This document shows, piece by piece, positions 35,787 through 47,160 of a stretch of DNA of 64,000 bases. Position 1 is the first letter of the stretch. The number at the start of each line of letters is the position of its first letter. The DNA is from Lytechinus variegatus (taxonomy: Eukaryota > Echinodermata > Echinoidea > Temnopleuroida > Toxopneustidae), in the NCBI RefSeq assembly GCF_018143015.1, contig NC_054758.1:19642501-19706500 (forward strand), written 5' to 3'. The translations under genes were made by a program, and so were the position numbers. The notes under the pieces are model-generated. The model had not been told where the DNA came from. It saw only the letters and a program-made list of their open reading frames with translations, and did not search any database.

Positions 35787-35882
35787 CTGGTTTGTAGCAT
35801 CCGATGATTCACAGATGAAGATACAAGTGGCAAACCGTTTTGTGGAGTTGAAACGATAAGCGCAACTCTCCACCAATGTCAT
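35787..35882 (-). other. Donor module 8
   Basis: An unbroken 32-codon frame from ATG at 35880-35882 (MTLVESCAYRFNSTKRF to SSDATNQ) reaches CTACAAACCAG|GTAAGACG. In the same frame a further ATG lies upstream near 35969. The donor is closer to the GTAAG consensus than in any other copy. It is the last module left of gene B's 3' end. Confidence 0.6.
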
Positions 35883-35889
35883 AGTGTAC

Positions 35890-37735
35890 TTACGGCTATA
35901 TTTAAGAAGCTCCCACCACTGGAGATCCCTGAGGCTAAGATATGTTGCCAGAGTAACGGACATTACCATAATGAGATCAGATCAGAGAAATCAGCAATGG
36001 GGACAAGCCCAACTGCCATTAGGAATCTGTTTACGAAGCCTGAATAATTATGATTAGGTCCGTCGACGAGCCGCAATCTAGTGTCACCTAAAAACTACCT
36101 CAACCCATTATTGAGGGATGGGGGGGGGGGTGAGTTGGCGATATACAAATCAAATTGGTTTCTGACACGGAAATGAAATTATTGATTTTTGTCAAAAGAC
36201 TCGTTCACATTCTTCTTATGTCATGTCTGGAATATACTTTCGAATTTCCCTTCCTGATAATTATGAAACTTTTCTTCTGGAATATATTTCTTTTTGCTTA
36301 AGGCGACAAAGAATAACCAGGCCCATGATCTGTTGATAGAGTCTTAACATGCTTTAATATAAGTATGGCCTTCATTGCAATCCATAGTTATCTATACAGT
36401 ATATCTAATAAAAATATAATATATGCTTCTTACTAAAATCTTCTGAATTAAAAATAATGAAAATAATTCTTAATATGGGGAGGTGGTAGATACTATAACG
36501 ACGCTTTAACGGAGTTTCAGCTGCATCACTTGAATTTAAACTAACAATGTGAATGTGGTGTAAACATGTTTGGTTGGGTAGAATAGGGCAACTAAGCGAA
36601 ATTTTTTAGTTGGTTATCACAATTGGTATATAATGATAGCAGAGACAGAATAGTTAAGCACAAAGTTCCAGCTGTATCCCAGATCGTAGGTAATTATACA
36701 GTGACTACATGGAAAAAGTTTTGGGAGGTACTGAATATTATTACATACCCAGATTAAATAATACAAAACATAGGAATGCATTTTGCCGCCTTTTTCATTG
36801 CAATCTTTTATTTTACCTCCAACGCAATCCACTTTTCAACTTATTAATGTTGAATACAACACGAAGGTTATCTTTCTATGTTTTGCCAAGTAAGTCTAAG
36901 CTAAATATTTGGCTGATGCATCAGTCAATTTCTTATCTTTGTCACTGAGCATGGCCACTTTTAATAGCCTCGACCTGGCAGCCCAACCCACCAATAAAAC
37001 AGGAGGATTTTTTTAACACGATGTCTTCTTTTTTTGTTTTCTTTTTGTTTCCAGAATGTGTCTAGAGGAAATTATTTTCTTTGGTAGGAGATATGTTATC
37101 AGAATCAGGAAAAATATTCTTACTTTTGGTTACTGAATCCCTTCATTTTTACGATAATGACAGAATGTTTTTTATCTTTCCTCTGTAAAACAAATAAATA
37201 AACAAATAAGCTCTCAGACTATTGTCCTGAAAAGGATATATTAATGTACACCGGAAAAAATGAGAAAGAATAGAATTAAGCTGATTTTAATAAGAGTTCA
37301 ATTTATTTGATATATTCTTCATGTAAGTGTGACTGAAATTTAGATTTATTTTCCCCTTTTAGCTAAGAATATAGTGATTGGCTTCATGTTGCCGTATATC
37401 CTGAGTATCTGAGTATAAATACATGTATAATACATAATATTTTCAGACAGTGTGTCACAATAAAAGCATGACAAAAACAACTTTGAAGTTCTGATAAGGA
37501 ATATTATATTAAGTCATATTGAAAAACGTACATTACTTTTTGTTTAGAACAGATACCGTAAGTACTGTGTGAGACCAAAGAATGATAATGAGTTGAATCA
37601 TAATTACGATCACCATAAAAAACGTAAAGCCATTTGTTTGCGATAATCATTGTACATCTAGCTCTATTTGAATGAATTAAGCTGTTTTAAATTAAATTAA
37701 ATAAATCAGAATTTACTAACCACTATCCATATATG

Positions 37736-37777
<42 letters not shown>

Positions 37778-39181
37778 AGAGGGTGGGTGTGTTTGCCAAG
37801 TATGGACAAATAAAAGATGTCAAGCTAAGCAATCAAGACTTAATGACAAAGGCGGTTCATGAAGTCACCAAACACTGTAACATAAATCAATCGTACATGC
37901 ACGTACATACAAGGGAAAGGGGTTTTATTTCGCTTTCATACAGTACCAAACGCTGTTTTGTGTGAATAACGTCATGCAAACATATACGAAGATTAAATTG
38001 TATCTTTGTTGCACGCACCGAAAAGACATCGATTTAGTTGATCAGTATTGTTATATCATTCATGGTTATTATATGGCTCTCCTGTTACAGTAGCGTAATC
38101 TGGCTATTAGGTAATTTTCGGTCCGCGACGCACGACACATTCAAGAACACTTTAAATGTACTGGAAAGGCCCGTCAAATGACAATGAACAGCTGGGAGGT
38201 CTGTGTGAAAAATTTAGTGAACCAGAATAGCAGTTTCGTCCAAAGTTTTGGACCTGACGAAAAATTGCAAATATGTAAATTGTCCACAGTCCCACACGAA
38301 ACTTTTTTTTGGATTGACCAATATTTGACAAAGACGTCTTTGTTGACAATTGCCATAAAGGGCATTTGGCAAGCAGTATATTTTATACTTTCTTTAATTT
38401 GTCGTGCGTTGTGAAGCGAAAATTCTCTATTCCCAAACAAGACTCTCGAATTTGTCTTTCAAAATCTAGGGAGTTTCACAAAAGGCGTGATGTTGGTTTC
38501 ACTCGGTTAGCTCACATTTTTTCGCTCGAATACATGAATAGCCAGGACTTCAGACAGATTATTAGCAACAATTCACTCAAAGCCATCCGGTAAATAGCCT
38601 GCACATTTATAATTTACATTTCATATTCGTTCTTATACATATACATGTTCACACAAACAGCTCTTATAAAATTCCAATATATAGTATCCACGGAGGTTTG
38701 TTTTTCATGCTATCTACGACACCTTTCCATATCCATGTTGTATTTAAAATATTGTTGCTATAAATATTGAAAGAAGGTTGGCAAACTACTGTAAGAATAA
38801 AGATAAATGTTGTACTCCATTATCTTTTAAAATGCTACAGCCAAATTACATCAACTCCTAATTCACGGCGGGGTGTAAAGCAGCGACCTTAATTTAGATT
38901 TAATTGAAATCATTATCCTTACAAGAAAAACAGCTTTAACGAAACTGAAATAATCAAAATAAATCAAGCAATTTTAAAATAATTTTAAGAACACCGTAAA
39001 AAATGATCAAGGCGTTATATCCAAAACGAGAACCGTTACAACAACCAAACGTATTCTTTACTTTAAAAAAGAAAATAAAAGGTTTACAAGAAACATACTG
39101 TAGTTAGAAAAAACCCACAGGCCTCAAATAGTTAGCTTTAATATTGGCCGAGATGTCTATCATAATACAAGGTCTAATATT
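35890..39181. other. 3' flank of gene B, no gene recognised
   Basis: A 3.3 kb AT-rich region. It holds a G run at 36119-36129, AT and GT microsatellites at 37736-37776, and a stretch at 38160-38590 with moderately long overlapping frames on both strands that I do not recognise. No domain, splice pattern or transposon ends could be supported. Confidence 0.4.
37736..37776. repeat. (TA)n(TG)n microsatellite
   Basis: A TATATATAT run changes to a GTGTGTGTG run of about 26 bases. Confidence 0.9.
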
Positions 39182-39433
39182 GATGGAAAAAAAATCTATT
39201 CATCTGGACTTACTTGTTGAAGCAGAGGACAGTTTCACGTCCGATCCGGGACGCTTCTTCAGCTCTTCTGAACTCTGTCTCCAAGACAATAACATCGACG
39301 GTGCTTCGGCACCAATCGGCAACGACGAATTCCCGCCAGTTCAGAAGAGCTGAAGAAGCGTCCCGGATCGGACGTGAAACTGTCCTCTGCTTCAACAAGT
39401 AAGTCCAGATGAATAGATTTATTTTTTTCCATC
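39182..39433. mobile_element. Fold-back element with two 92-95 base arms
   Basis: The left arm (39182-39273) and right arm (39339-39433) are near-perfect complements, including GAAGCAGAGGACAGTTTCAC. The 65-base spacer contains GGTGC-TTCG-GCACC, itself a tight hairpin. A lone arm occurs at 51125-51216. It lies about 200 bases past gene B's stop codon, so it may be in or next to the 3' untranslated region. Confidence 0.85.
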
Positions 39434-39628
39434 GATATTTGACTTTCCTGGATGAATCAAAACATACATCAGTTTATTATGGTCTAATATTAACATTAGA
39501 AACTAAAAAATAACGGGGGATTCCTTTAATGCCCATCTCTATTGATGTACACAAATCGAATTCTCCTTGGTGTCATTATACTTTTTTTTTGAAGAAGAGG
39601 ATAAGGTCGGTCAATTATTTCAAACTCG

Positions 39629-39800
39629 TTATTCGTAGACTTCGTAGTTGGAATTTGAATCACCATCTTCTTTGATATAAGGTTCAACGTAGAGGGATTG
39701 TTCGTCAACAACATAATTCGCACATCCTTCCGGAACATCAGGTAGAGGTCCATGAACTTTCTCACTGAGAGCTTCCTTTGATGTCAAGCCATATTCACGA
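39629..39800 (-). CDS. Gene B exon 5: cytoplasmic tail and stop
   Basis: The acceptor ATAATTCAG| precedes 39800. The first base completes a Ser codon begun in the membrane exon. The tail reads REYGLTSKEALSEKV, GPLPDVPEGCANYVV, SLYVEPYIKE and NYEVYE, stop at 39629-39631. GPLPDVP, the SLYxEPY block and the closing YExYE are kept with genes A and C although the rest has diverged. Confidence 0.87.
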
Positions 39801-42800
39801 CTGAATTATACGAATTAAAAGAAATAATGGAAAAAGTAAGATTTCATTTCAAACAATAAGGCTGTTTTTAAGTTAAGCACGAATTTTCGGACGGCTGGCG
39901 ATAATGTCCTCAATTAAATTCTGGATTTCTTTCCATAAGCCTGGGGTGAAACCTGGGGAGCTTTTCATCAATATTTTCATCCGACAAGTTGTCAGCTCTG
40001 ACAACTTTTCATGATTTTGATTGGCTGAGAGGCAGTGTTCCTTTGGTAACTGTCGGATAAAACGTCTGATAAGTCCTTTCATGAAACGCCCCCATGATCG
40101 TTATGGACTAAAATTTTTATTTGCAGCAACCAAATGTTTGGATGATTTATTCTTTTTGACAACCTGAGTAAAATGGAATAAAGTGCAGGTTTGCATGGTA
40201 GTATGAGCAGTCGCAGGTGAGGTTTACGGTACACTATGTGTAAAGTCTTGGAAGGACCAAGATAAGAAACGTGGACAGAATTGGAGATGAATTGGAAAGG
40301 TGAGAAAGGGAGGTTTGAAAGAAGATAATTCTTTTCGAAATGAGTGTAGTCCTTAAAAGGACTTTAACCCACAAAGAGCGGGAAGCTAAGTAGTAGGCAG
40401 GCTTGAGTAGGAGAGATAAGGCTGGCTTGAGTCGGCGAGTAGAGTGGTAGTACTCCTGCTCCTGCTACCATTCTACTCGCCGACTCAAGCCAGTCTTCTC
40501 TCACCTACCAAGCCTGCCTACTACCATGGCTACTCAGCTTTCCCCTTCTTCTGGTTTACAGCCTAAAGGACTACACTGATATCGAAAAGGATACTTTACT
40601 TTCAAACATCCATTCTCGCCTGTCCAATTCATCTCCCATTCTAACCAATTTTTTGTTTTATCTCAGTCCTTCCTGGAATTTACCCATGGTGTACGGTAAA
40701 CCTCTTCCGCTATTGTACTCATAATGTGATTAAAAAAAGGAATTGTGCGCTGGGAAAAGACGAAGTAATAAATCACATATTTTAAAAATGTTTTCCTATC
40801 ACTTGAAGGGCTAAAAAGGACGAGTCTAGCTTTGTTGATGACCCCAAGTGGTGACATTCATTACTTTTGACTCAGTTACAATACGAAATCTCATAGAGTG
40901 TTAATTAAGTTTCTATTTGTTTTTATAGTGTAATACACGAAAATGATCACCAGTCGTATACAGTTGTGTCATCTTCAGCATGCTCGAAGCAATCTCGATG
41001 GAGATATATAACAGGAAATACTATACAGAACACCACATCCTTATGCCTTGTACCTTGCATGCCTTGCGAGGAAATTCGAAGAGCTCACTTGCCAAAAGGG
41101 GTTAGGTCCATTATTCATCAAATTTATTTTTTTTGTCTCAATGTATAGATTTTTAGTAGCTTTATAAGATGATACCAAAGAAAAGTTGAAATTCCCCTTA
41201 AAAAGTGATCTAAAATGGCAAAGAAAAATTCCTTTTTTTTCAAAAGGGGTTAGGTCCATTTCAGTTTAGTTGCAAAAGGGATTAGGTCCACACTTTTTTT
41301 TTTGAAAAGAATATTTAAAAGGATATGAAAACAGGTGGATTTCTTTTATACCCAATTTTATGTTCGCATGGTAGTGTATCACAACAATTTAGTTTCGCAT
41401 AAAAATATTGCAATATGGAGAAAACAAATATTTTCTTGGAGTGGACTTATAACCCCTTTTGCAAACAAACTATTCTGAAGAGCTCATTTGTCAAAACGTC
41501 ATAGGTCCATTGTTCATAACTTTTTTCCGTCTCAAATCCTCTAAATTTTTAGTCGTTCTGATGAAAACAACGAAAATTTGAAATTCACATTAAAATGTGA
41601 ATAAAAGTGGCAACGAACAATCACATTTTTAATCAAAATAGATTAGATTCATTTCAGTTTAGTTGCAAAAGGGGTTAGGTCCACAATGATAATTTTTGAA
41701 AGAAAAGATAGAAAAAAAATTGAAGACATGTAGATTTCTTTTACACCCAATTTTATGTTCACACGATAGGGTAGTACATCATGACAATTTAGTTTCTCAT
41801 AAGAGTATTGCAGTAAGTGAGGATAAAAACACGGCTTTTCTCGAAATGGTAAAAAGTGGACCTAACCCATTTTGCAACTTAACTATTCATTTGTAATAAT
41901 GATAAACAATCAATGCTATTCTAAGAAGAACTGGTGGTAAATTATCTAAACGAAAAATACCTTTATTGTTAAGAAGTCAACAATGACATAATATTATAAT
42001 ATGAACTACGTTCTAAAGCTGTAGAAGAAAGAGACAGTGCGCTAAGGAACGATGCTAAAAATCTTAAACACTTTGTTCAGACCAGTCACTCTAAGAACTG
42101 TGGTTTAGAGTTTAAAGTGATAGGTTAATATTGGTTTGACTTTTGAAAAATCTGAGCTAGGAGGTCGCACTTGTCACCTGTGTCTGTGATATGTTACAAA
42201 AATGATGCCCAGAAAAAATTGCGTTCGAAAATGATTATTTAGTGCTTCAAAATTTGAAATATAAAGTGACCGGAAACACCATCTTAATTTCATCCAATAC
42301 ACTTATGTGTACTATTTAGGTGTCTATAAGACGCATATTTACAAAATCAGGGTTTACCTTGCACTTGTAGCTTTCCATTCTCAATAATGGTTGTTTTCAG
42401 CGTTTATTAGTTCTAAAAAATGCACTTGTACACATGTTTCATCTTGGTTTGAAAATTTTTTAAATCGGCTGCTCACAAAGTTAAACAATACCTTCAAAAC
42501 AGGTAACAGGTTATTTACAGGTTTGAACAATAAACGTTTGTTTCTTCCATCAGTATTTAATATCGTACACATATAACAAGATCGGGGCAAGGTTCATATA
42601 TTGGTCATGAAATCTAGTGAGAAGAAAAAGAAGAAGACAGAGAAGAAGAAAAAATATCACCTTCTTACGAAAATGAAGAACATCGTCAGACTCATTAAAA
42701 CCAGAACGAATAAAATGATAGCTACTACAAGTAGGCCGGCGATAAAATACTCTCTGCCATTGACTTTCTTTGGTGGGTTTATCATTGGTAAAGGAGGTCC

Positions 42801-45800
42801 GAGGTTTTGACCTATGCATGTTGGAATAAGCAAAAACGAAGTAATAAACTGAAAAAGCATCTTGCAGTCTACATGTTGAAATTTGAATTAAAGTGTCAAT
42901 ACAATCTTTATGAGTCAGCATTGCTACACAATTTTTTGTCAACAGTTAAAGAAAGCCTCAGGGTAATAAGATAAATACTACAAAAACATATGATATTAAG
43001 GATAAAGATATCTAAAATAGGCCTATATGATCTATTGATGTACGATTTTCAGTTTGATTATGTAAACCCCTTCATTTCATGTCTTCAATAATTTATTCAT
43101 TCAGCATTATCCATCATTAATTAAAGCTTGCATTTGGTAAATTTTAACTAATTCAATAATGCCTCAATCAAACGCCGCAGCCCCTCTCCCTCACAGCAAA
43201 AACTGTGGTGTTAACCGTTGTACATTGAGGACCACACCAGTTATTTTACACCGGTGTTAAATTGGTGGTGTCAGTTTTACACCTGTGGTGTTATTACAAC
43301 ACCTATGGTTGTTACATTTACACTCTTTGGTGTTATGTTCAGTCTCTAGGAAGTTATTTTAACACCTCAGGGTGTGGTCATCTATTAACACCAATTGGTG
43401 TCAGTTTTAACACCACAGATTTTACAGTGCAGCCGATCAGTCTCTACTGTGTTTGACTAACAGAAAAATTTTAACAGTTCATATCAATTGTTTAAGATAT
43501 ATCAAACAACCTGAATTAACTTTTTTCTTACCATTGCCTTTTTCGCAATAATGGTAAAGATCATTTTGTCGTATAGAAAAAAACAATTTAGTTTTAAACG
43601 TTGTTTGTTTTAATTAAATCATAGTAGTTTCTATAAAACTATTGATTTTATTCGCATGAGAAAATGTAAAAATTCCACAGTAGTAGAAAATGAATTAAAT
43701 AGAAGGAACTAAAAAACAAATAAGGAAAAAACAAATGAAAATAACCTTCAAAAAAAAAATAATTATGTTGGATGCTTGTACAATTGCCATCCCCATGACA
43801 AAATTATTGATAAAAACTGTTTCAAAAATTTCGAAATATGCAGTAGAATCTGGTTTTTACTTTGTGTAATTACCTGCAACTGGTGTTACATTGAACGCAC
43901 ATTTGATGTTCCTTCCCAGCCATAAGCCATCTTCTTGGCATTCCCAGACAAACCGATCAGAGTTGTCGTTACATGTAATATTCACTTGGTCTCCATTCTT
44001 GTAGCGTGGTTTAACAGCTTCAACATATGATATTGGATGAATGTTTGGCGGACTGCACGCTGCGAATTAAGGAAATTGAAATTGTCGTGTAACTGTTGGG
44101 CCGTATTATTTACCGCATGATTGTGTAATTTCAAAGATATTTCGGGTCGAAAAAAACCCAGAAACCTCTTCAAAAAGTATTTTTGATAAAAAATCCCTTG
44201 ATAATTATGCCAGATATTAATCAAAAAGGTAACTTAAAGATCAAGGTTACGTAAGATCATACTTAAAATGAAATGTAGAAACCCAATACATTTTTTCCAA
44301 TACTGTTCTGTGGGGTCTTTCAAAAATGTTATCCAAAGGGGTTTCTGCTTATTAGAATGATTTTATTATTAACCTGCCTCAACTGGGCTGCCGAGGCGCT
44401 AAATCATTTAACGAACTTCTTCCTACCGATTACTCACGAACTACACCGGGTGGGTGTTTCATTAAGCTGCTCGTAAGTTAAGTTGACTTAAAGAACGACT
44501 GGTGAACCTTTCTTACACGCTATAAGCCATCGCCACCCCAGGCATTCTTAAAGTTGATCTTTACCTACGAACAGCTTTATAAAACATCTGATTGGTGAGT
44601 GGAATATGTACATGAACACCTTGGCAAAGAGCACGTGTGCTGCGTCGGGAATAGAACTCCAAACCTCTTGGTTCACACACACTAAGAAATTCGGGTTAAA
44701 TTTTACGGTTACACTTCGTAATTCCCAAGGTTCGTAATTCCAAAACATATAAATTGCCCATACCTCGATGTTCGTTAATCCGGAAACGTAAAAGGGCTCG
44801 TTAATCTGAACATTTGTGGTGTTATTCCGAAGGTTCGATAATCCCTAAACGAAATAAGGTTCGATGTTCCAAAGGTTTGTTAGTCCGAAAACGAAATAAG
44901 GTTCGTTAATCATTACGTTTTCGGACTAACGAACCTTCGGAATTACAAACCTCATTTCGTTTTCGGTCTCACACGCCTTCGGAATTACGAACCTCATTTC
45001 GTTTTCGGACTTATGCAATACGAACCTTCGGAACAAGGAACCTTCGGAATATCCGAAGTTTCGGAATAACGAAGCTTCGGAATTGCGAATGTATGCGCAA
45101 TTTTACACCCTAGGGGTGCTCAGGCTTGTCCCTACACGAGTACCCATTGCGGGGCACACGTACATCCCGAACAGGGTTGTACAGTGTGCACCCGTATTTG
45201 GGGTGTCCATCTGTGCCTTGAGGGTGTACACGGCTACCTCTTAGGGTGCATACTGTACCCCCCACCTAAAATAGCAAAAAAGATTGTCGAGTCTTCCTCT
45301 CCACTCACTTTCTGTATGTGTTTTTTAGTAACCTTAGTTGGGACTCGAACTCACCGCGTTGGAACTATCATGACTATGGTCAAGAATCTTCCCGCTATGC
45401 CAGCGGGAGCATTGAGACCGAGTAGTTTTTCTAGTGATATGAGCCGATACAGTTGTTGACTAGTGCTGATCGTTGTGATTCAAGTAACTCTATTTACTGC
45501 CCCTCCAAAAATGTACGTAATCAAATGTGTTTGTGAAACAATTATCATCACATAAATATTAATATTTAACAAGTCATTTCACTTCGGTAAAGTGTGGCGT
45601 TAGTGCATTGTTATTTGGGGTAATTTTTTTTTATCACAAATCAACTTTATATATACCATACGGCTATCAGCAAGAATTGTGGGGTGCACGCAGAGAGTAC
45701 ATGGGTGTACAACAGACAAGGACTCTCGCGTTAAGAGCTATCTTGCCGACCGTGGGTACGCTAGCGAGAGCCCGCGAGCACCTCGATGATATTAAAGAGA

Positions 45801-46692
45801 AATGCCAGCAGTTGCAGTAAACACTGAGTTCATGTGAAAGTCTGTAAAACCAGGCTTAATTGTCAGTATATCATCGAGGATCTAGATCTGGTACAGTCAC
45901 ATAAACTGAACTTTGTGAAATCTTGAAATCTACGCTGAAAAATATTCACAGTAGAGATCACCAACACAGATAAGCGCACGTGGGACAGTGTATTATTATT
46001 GCTTTGAATGTCGTGCCCGACGCTTGACCCGAATCCTGTGCTTTATTCTAATTTCTCAGCAATTACACAATTTCTTCCAGAATCATTTGGCACATATTCT
46101 TTATTTATACAAACAGACACTTTGGTGGTCATTTCATTGGATTCTGTACGAACTCATTTTGATAGCCTTACCAAAACTGGCATTTACATTTAAAAGGTGT
46201 ACGCACGTATCGCACACCCCATTTGCACCGGGATATCTTAGTGTGTAGCCCGGAGACATGTCTACTCAGCCCCAGCACTTCTGTATGTATGTTCGTAGGA
46301 TTTTGAGAGTGTGTGTGCATATATATTCCCAAGGGAGGAGTGTTATTTTCAGGTAAGAACCTACCTGGGGCGGGGGAATCACACACTGCATTCTGTCCTG
46401 TCCATAAGCCATCGACGCATTCCAGTGTGACCGGCTCTCCCCCTACATCACACGTGACATTCAATCTGTCGCCGGGTTTGTAGGATAGGCGAAGATTCCC
46501 AATGGTGGCATAGGGAGGCACTACTGGGGCATTACAGTAGAGTACTGTTTTTGGTAAAAGGATGTGTAAGCATCAACGCGAGTATGGTTCTACGATATCA
46601 TTACAAATTATTCATGAAAAAGCAATTACAAAGAAACTGTAGTCATCAGCTATTCGTCGCCCATGATTCAGCCAGTGATGTGTTGTTTTATG

Positions 46693-46729
<37 letters not shown>

Positions 46730-47160
46730 AACGTTTATCAAGTGGCCCATTAACCATCAAATACCATCATCCAAACTAAGTTTTGTCTCCTTCTTTGCAT
46801 GAGTGTGTTTCTAGCGAAGGATTGGGTAAATCATTTAAGATTAAATAATTGACGGGCCGATTTCCAAACCCAATATAATTGTAACACTGGAGTTACCCCC
46901 CGAAACTACTAAGGACATCAATTCTTACACGAACTTTAAATCCGCTATTCAAGTCATCGATGATTGATTACCTTTTGTTGGGGGAACTGGGCAGGATACG
47001 TCTGGTCCGCTCCACAAGCCTTTATTGTGACATTGCAAAGTAAAGCTAGATTGGTCTGCGTCGCAAGTCACAGTCACTCTGTCTCTGAATTGGTAGTTCA
47101 GGCGAGGATTTTGGATTCTGGCGTGGTTTGGAACGTATGGTGAACTACACTTCAGATGAC
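39629..47160 (-). CDS. Receptor gene B: three CCP domains, membrane segment, tyrosine-rich tail
   Basis: Five exons on the minus strand: 46972-47160, 46365-46544, 43874-44059, 42661-42811 and 39629-39800 (with stop). With one upstream base they give 293 codons including the stop. It is a diverged paralogue of A and C with the same phases (1-1, 1-1, 1-1, 1-2, 2-stop) and the same 172-base last exon. It is a predicted single-pass surface protein; CCP domains suggest a complement- or adhesion-type ligand, which is inference. The introns are large because of a palindrome, a tandem repeat, MITEs and a SINE. Modules 9-12 lie upstream, the nearest 0.9 kb away. A possible AATAAA (minus) is at 39473-39478. 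The leader exon was not found. Confidence 0.85.
40195..40725. mobile_element. Large fold-back element, arms about 260 bases
   Basis: GAGGTTTACGGTACACTATG near 40219 is mirrored by CATGGTGTACGGTAAACCTC near 40685. The complementarity continues to a centre near 40457 through GTAGTAGGCAGGCTTG and GGCTTGAGTCGGCGAGTAGA. There are a few mismatches and small loops. No coding content. It lies in gene B's last intron and would give a long hairpin in the pre-mRNA. Confidence 0.85.
41075..41890. repeat. Two-copy tandem repeat, period about 400, with a GGGGTTAGGTCCA motif
   Basis: GAAGAGCTCACTTGCCAAAA at about 41078 recurs as GAAGAGCTCATTTGTCAAAA near 41476. Both units carry CATTTCAGTTTAGTTGCAAA then AGG-TTAGGTCCAC, and a TTTTATGTTC(G/A)CA block. 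CAAAAGGGGTTAGGTCCA recurs inside each unit, and its complement-like AACCC-TTTTGCAA closes each. No coding content. Gene B last intron. Confidence 0.75.
41900..42660. other. Rest of gene B intron 4, nothing recognised
   Basis: AT-rich intron with an A/G-rich tract (about 42615-42655) next to the membrane-exon donor. Confidence 0.45.
42661..42811 (-). CDS. Gene B exon 4: juxtamembrane and transmembrane segment
   Basis: The acceptor TGCATAG| precedes 42811 and the exon enters in phase 1 (QNLGPPLPMINPPKKVNGRE). The helix is YFIAGLLVVAIILFVLVLMS and on. The donor was placed at AAG|GTGATA, which leaves the phase 2 needed by the tail exon; the earlier GTAAGAAGG would not. An ATG in the intron just upstream opens a hydrophobic run in the same frame. 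Confidence 0.85.
43192..43429. mobile_element. MITE with CTGTGGTGTTA ends
   Basis: CACAGCAAAAACTGTGGTGTTA-type left end is mirrored by TAACACCACAGATTTTACAG at the right. Inside, GGTGTTA and TAACACC recur many times on both strands. About 238 bases, gene B intron 3. Confidence 0.75.
43430..43873. other. Gene B intron 3, remainder
   Basis: AT-rich, with no repeat ends seen. Confidence 0.4.
43874..44059 (-). CDS. Gene B exon 3: third CCP/sushi domain
   Basis: The 186-base exon is phase 1-1 (AATTCGCAG| acceptor, GTTGCAG|GTAATT donor). Cysteines lie in RACSPP-like start (Cys in CSPPNIH), NITCND, WECQED and IKCAFN, with Trp in DGLWLGR. Glycosylation sites N-I-T and N-V-T. Confidence 0.9.
44452..44586. 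mobile_element. MITE of the GTTCGTAAGT type
   Basis: GGGTGTTTCATTAAGCTGCT followed by CGTAAGTTAAG is mirrored by CTACGAACAGCTTTATAAAA. It is related to the interrupted copy at 17901-18265 (shared GAACGACTGGTGAAC). Gene B intron 2. Confidence 0.65.
44690..45110. repeat. Palindromic array of TTCGGAATTACGAA-type motifs
   Basis: Modules such as GGTTCGTTAATC, CCGAAAACGAAATAAGG and their complements recur about every 20-35 bases. Orientation flips near 44905-44915, giving an imperfect palindrome about 400 bases long. No coding content. It is unlike the other MITEs in being built of many repeated short words. Gene B intron 2. Confidence 0.7.
45335..45415 (-). mobile_element. tRNA-like SINE head
   Basis: On the minus strand, box A-like TGGCATAGCGGGAAG (45388-45402) and box B GAGTTCGAGTCCC (45340-45352) are spaced as in tRNA genes. 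The fold is not a clean cloverleaf and the body was not delimited. Confidence 0.5.
45800..46195. other. Gene B intron segment homologous to 33205-33600
   Basis: See the partner at 33205-33600. It keeps the order GAAAGTCTGTAAAACCA, ATCTAGATCTGGTACAGTCA, CACGTGGGACAGTG, AGAATCATTTGGCACATAT. Both copies are in the same orientation. Confidence 0.6.
46365..46544 (-). CDS. Gene B exon 2: second CCP/sushi domain
   Basis: The 180-base exon is phase 1-1 (CAAAAACAG| acceptor, GCCCCAG|GTAGGT donor). Cysteines lie in LYCNAP, VTCDVG, LECVDG and AVCDSP, with Trp in DGLWTGQ. Glycosylation site N-V-T before Cys2. Confidence 0.9.
46697..46726. repeat. (GA)n microsatellite
   Basis: About 28 bases of GAGAGAGA in gene B intron 1. 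Confidence 0.9.
46972..47160 (-). CDS. Gene B exon 1 (first seen): first CCP/sushi domain
   Basis: The 189-base exon is phase 1-1 (TTCGGCAG| acceptor, CAAAAG|GTAATC donor). Cysteines lie in LKCSSP, VTCDAD, LQCHNK and VSCPVP, with Trp in GLWSGP. LQCHNKGLWSGP is identical to genes A and C. Confidence 0.9.

Noticed and set aside
38160-38593. Overlapping medium-length frames on both strands as a host gene.
   Set aside because: No recognisable domain, no splice pattern, and frames on both strands are similar in length, as expected by chance.
39210-39402. Two opposite open frames with the same starting peptide.
   Set aside because: Both come from the two arms of one palindrome; the identical start is a consequence of the inversion.
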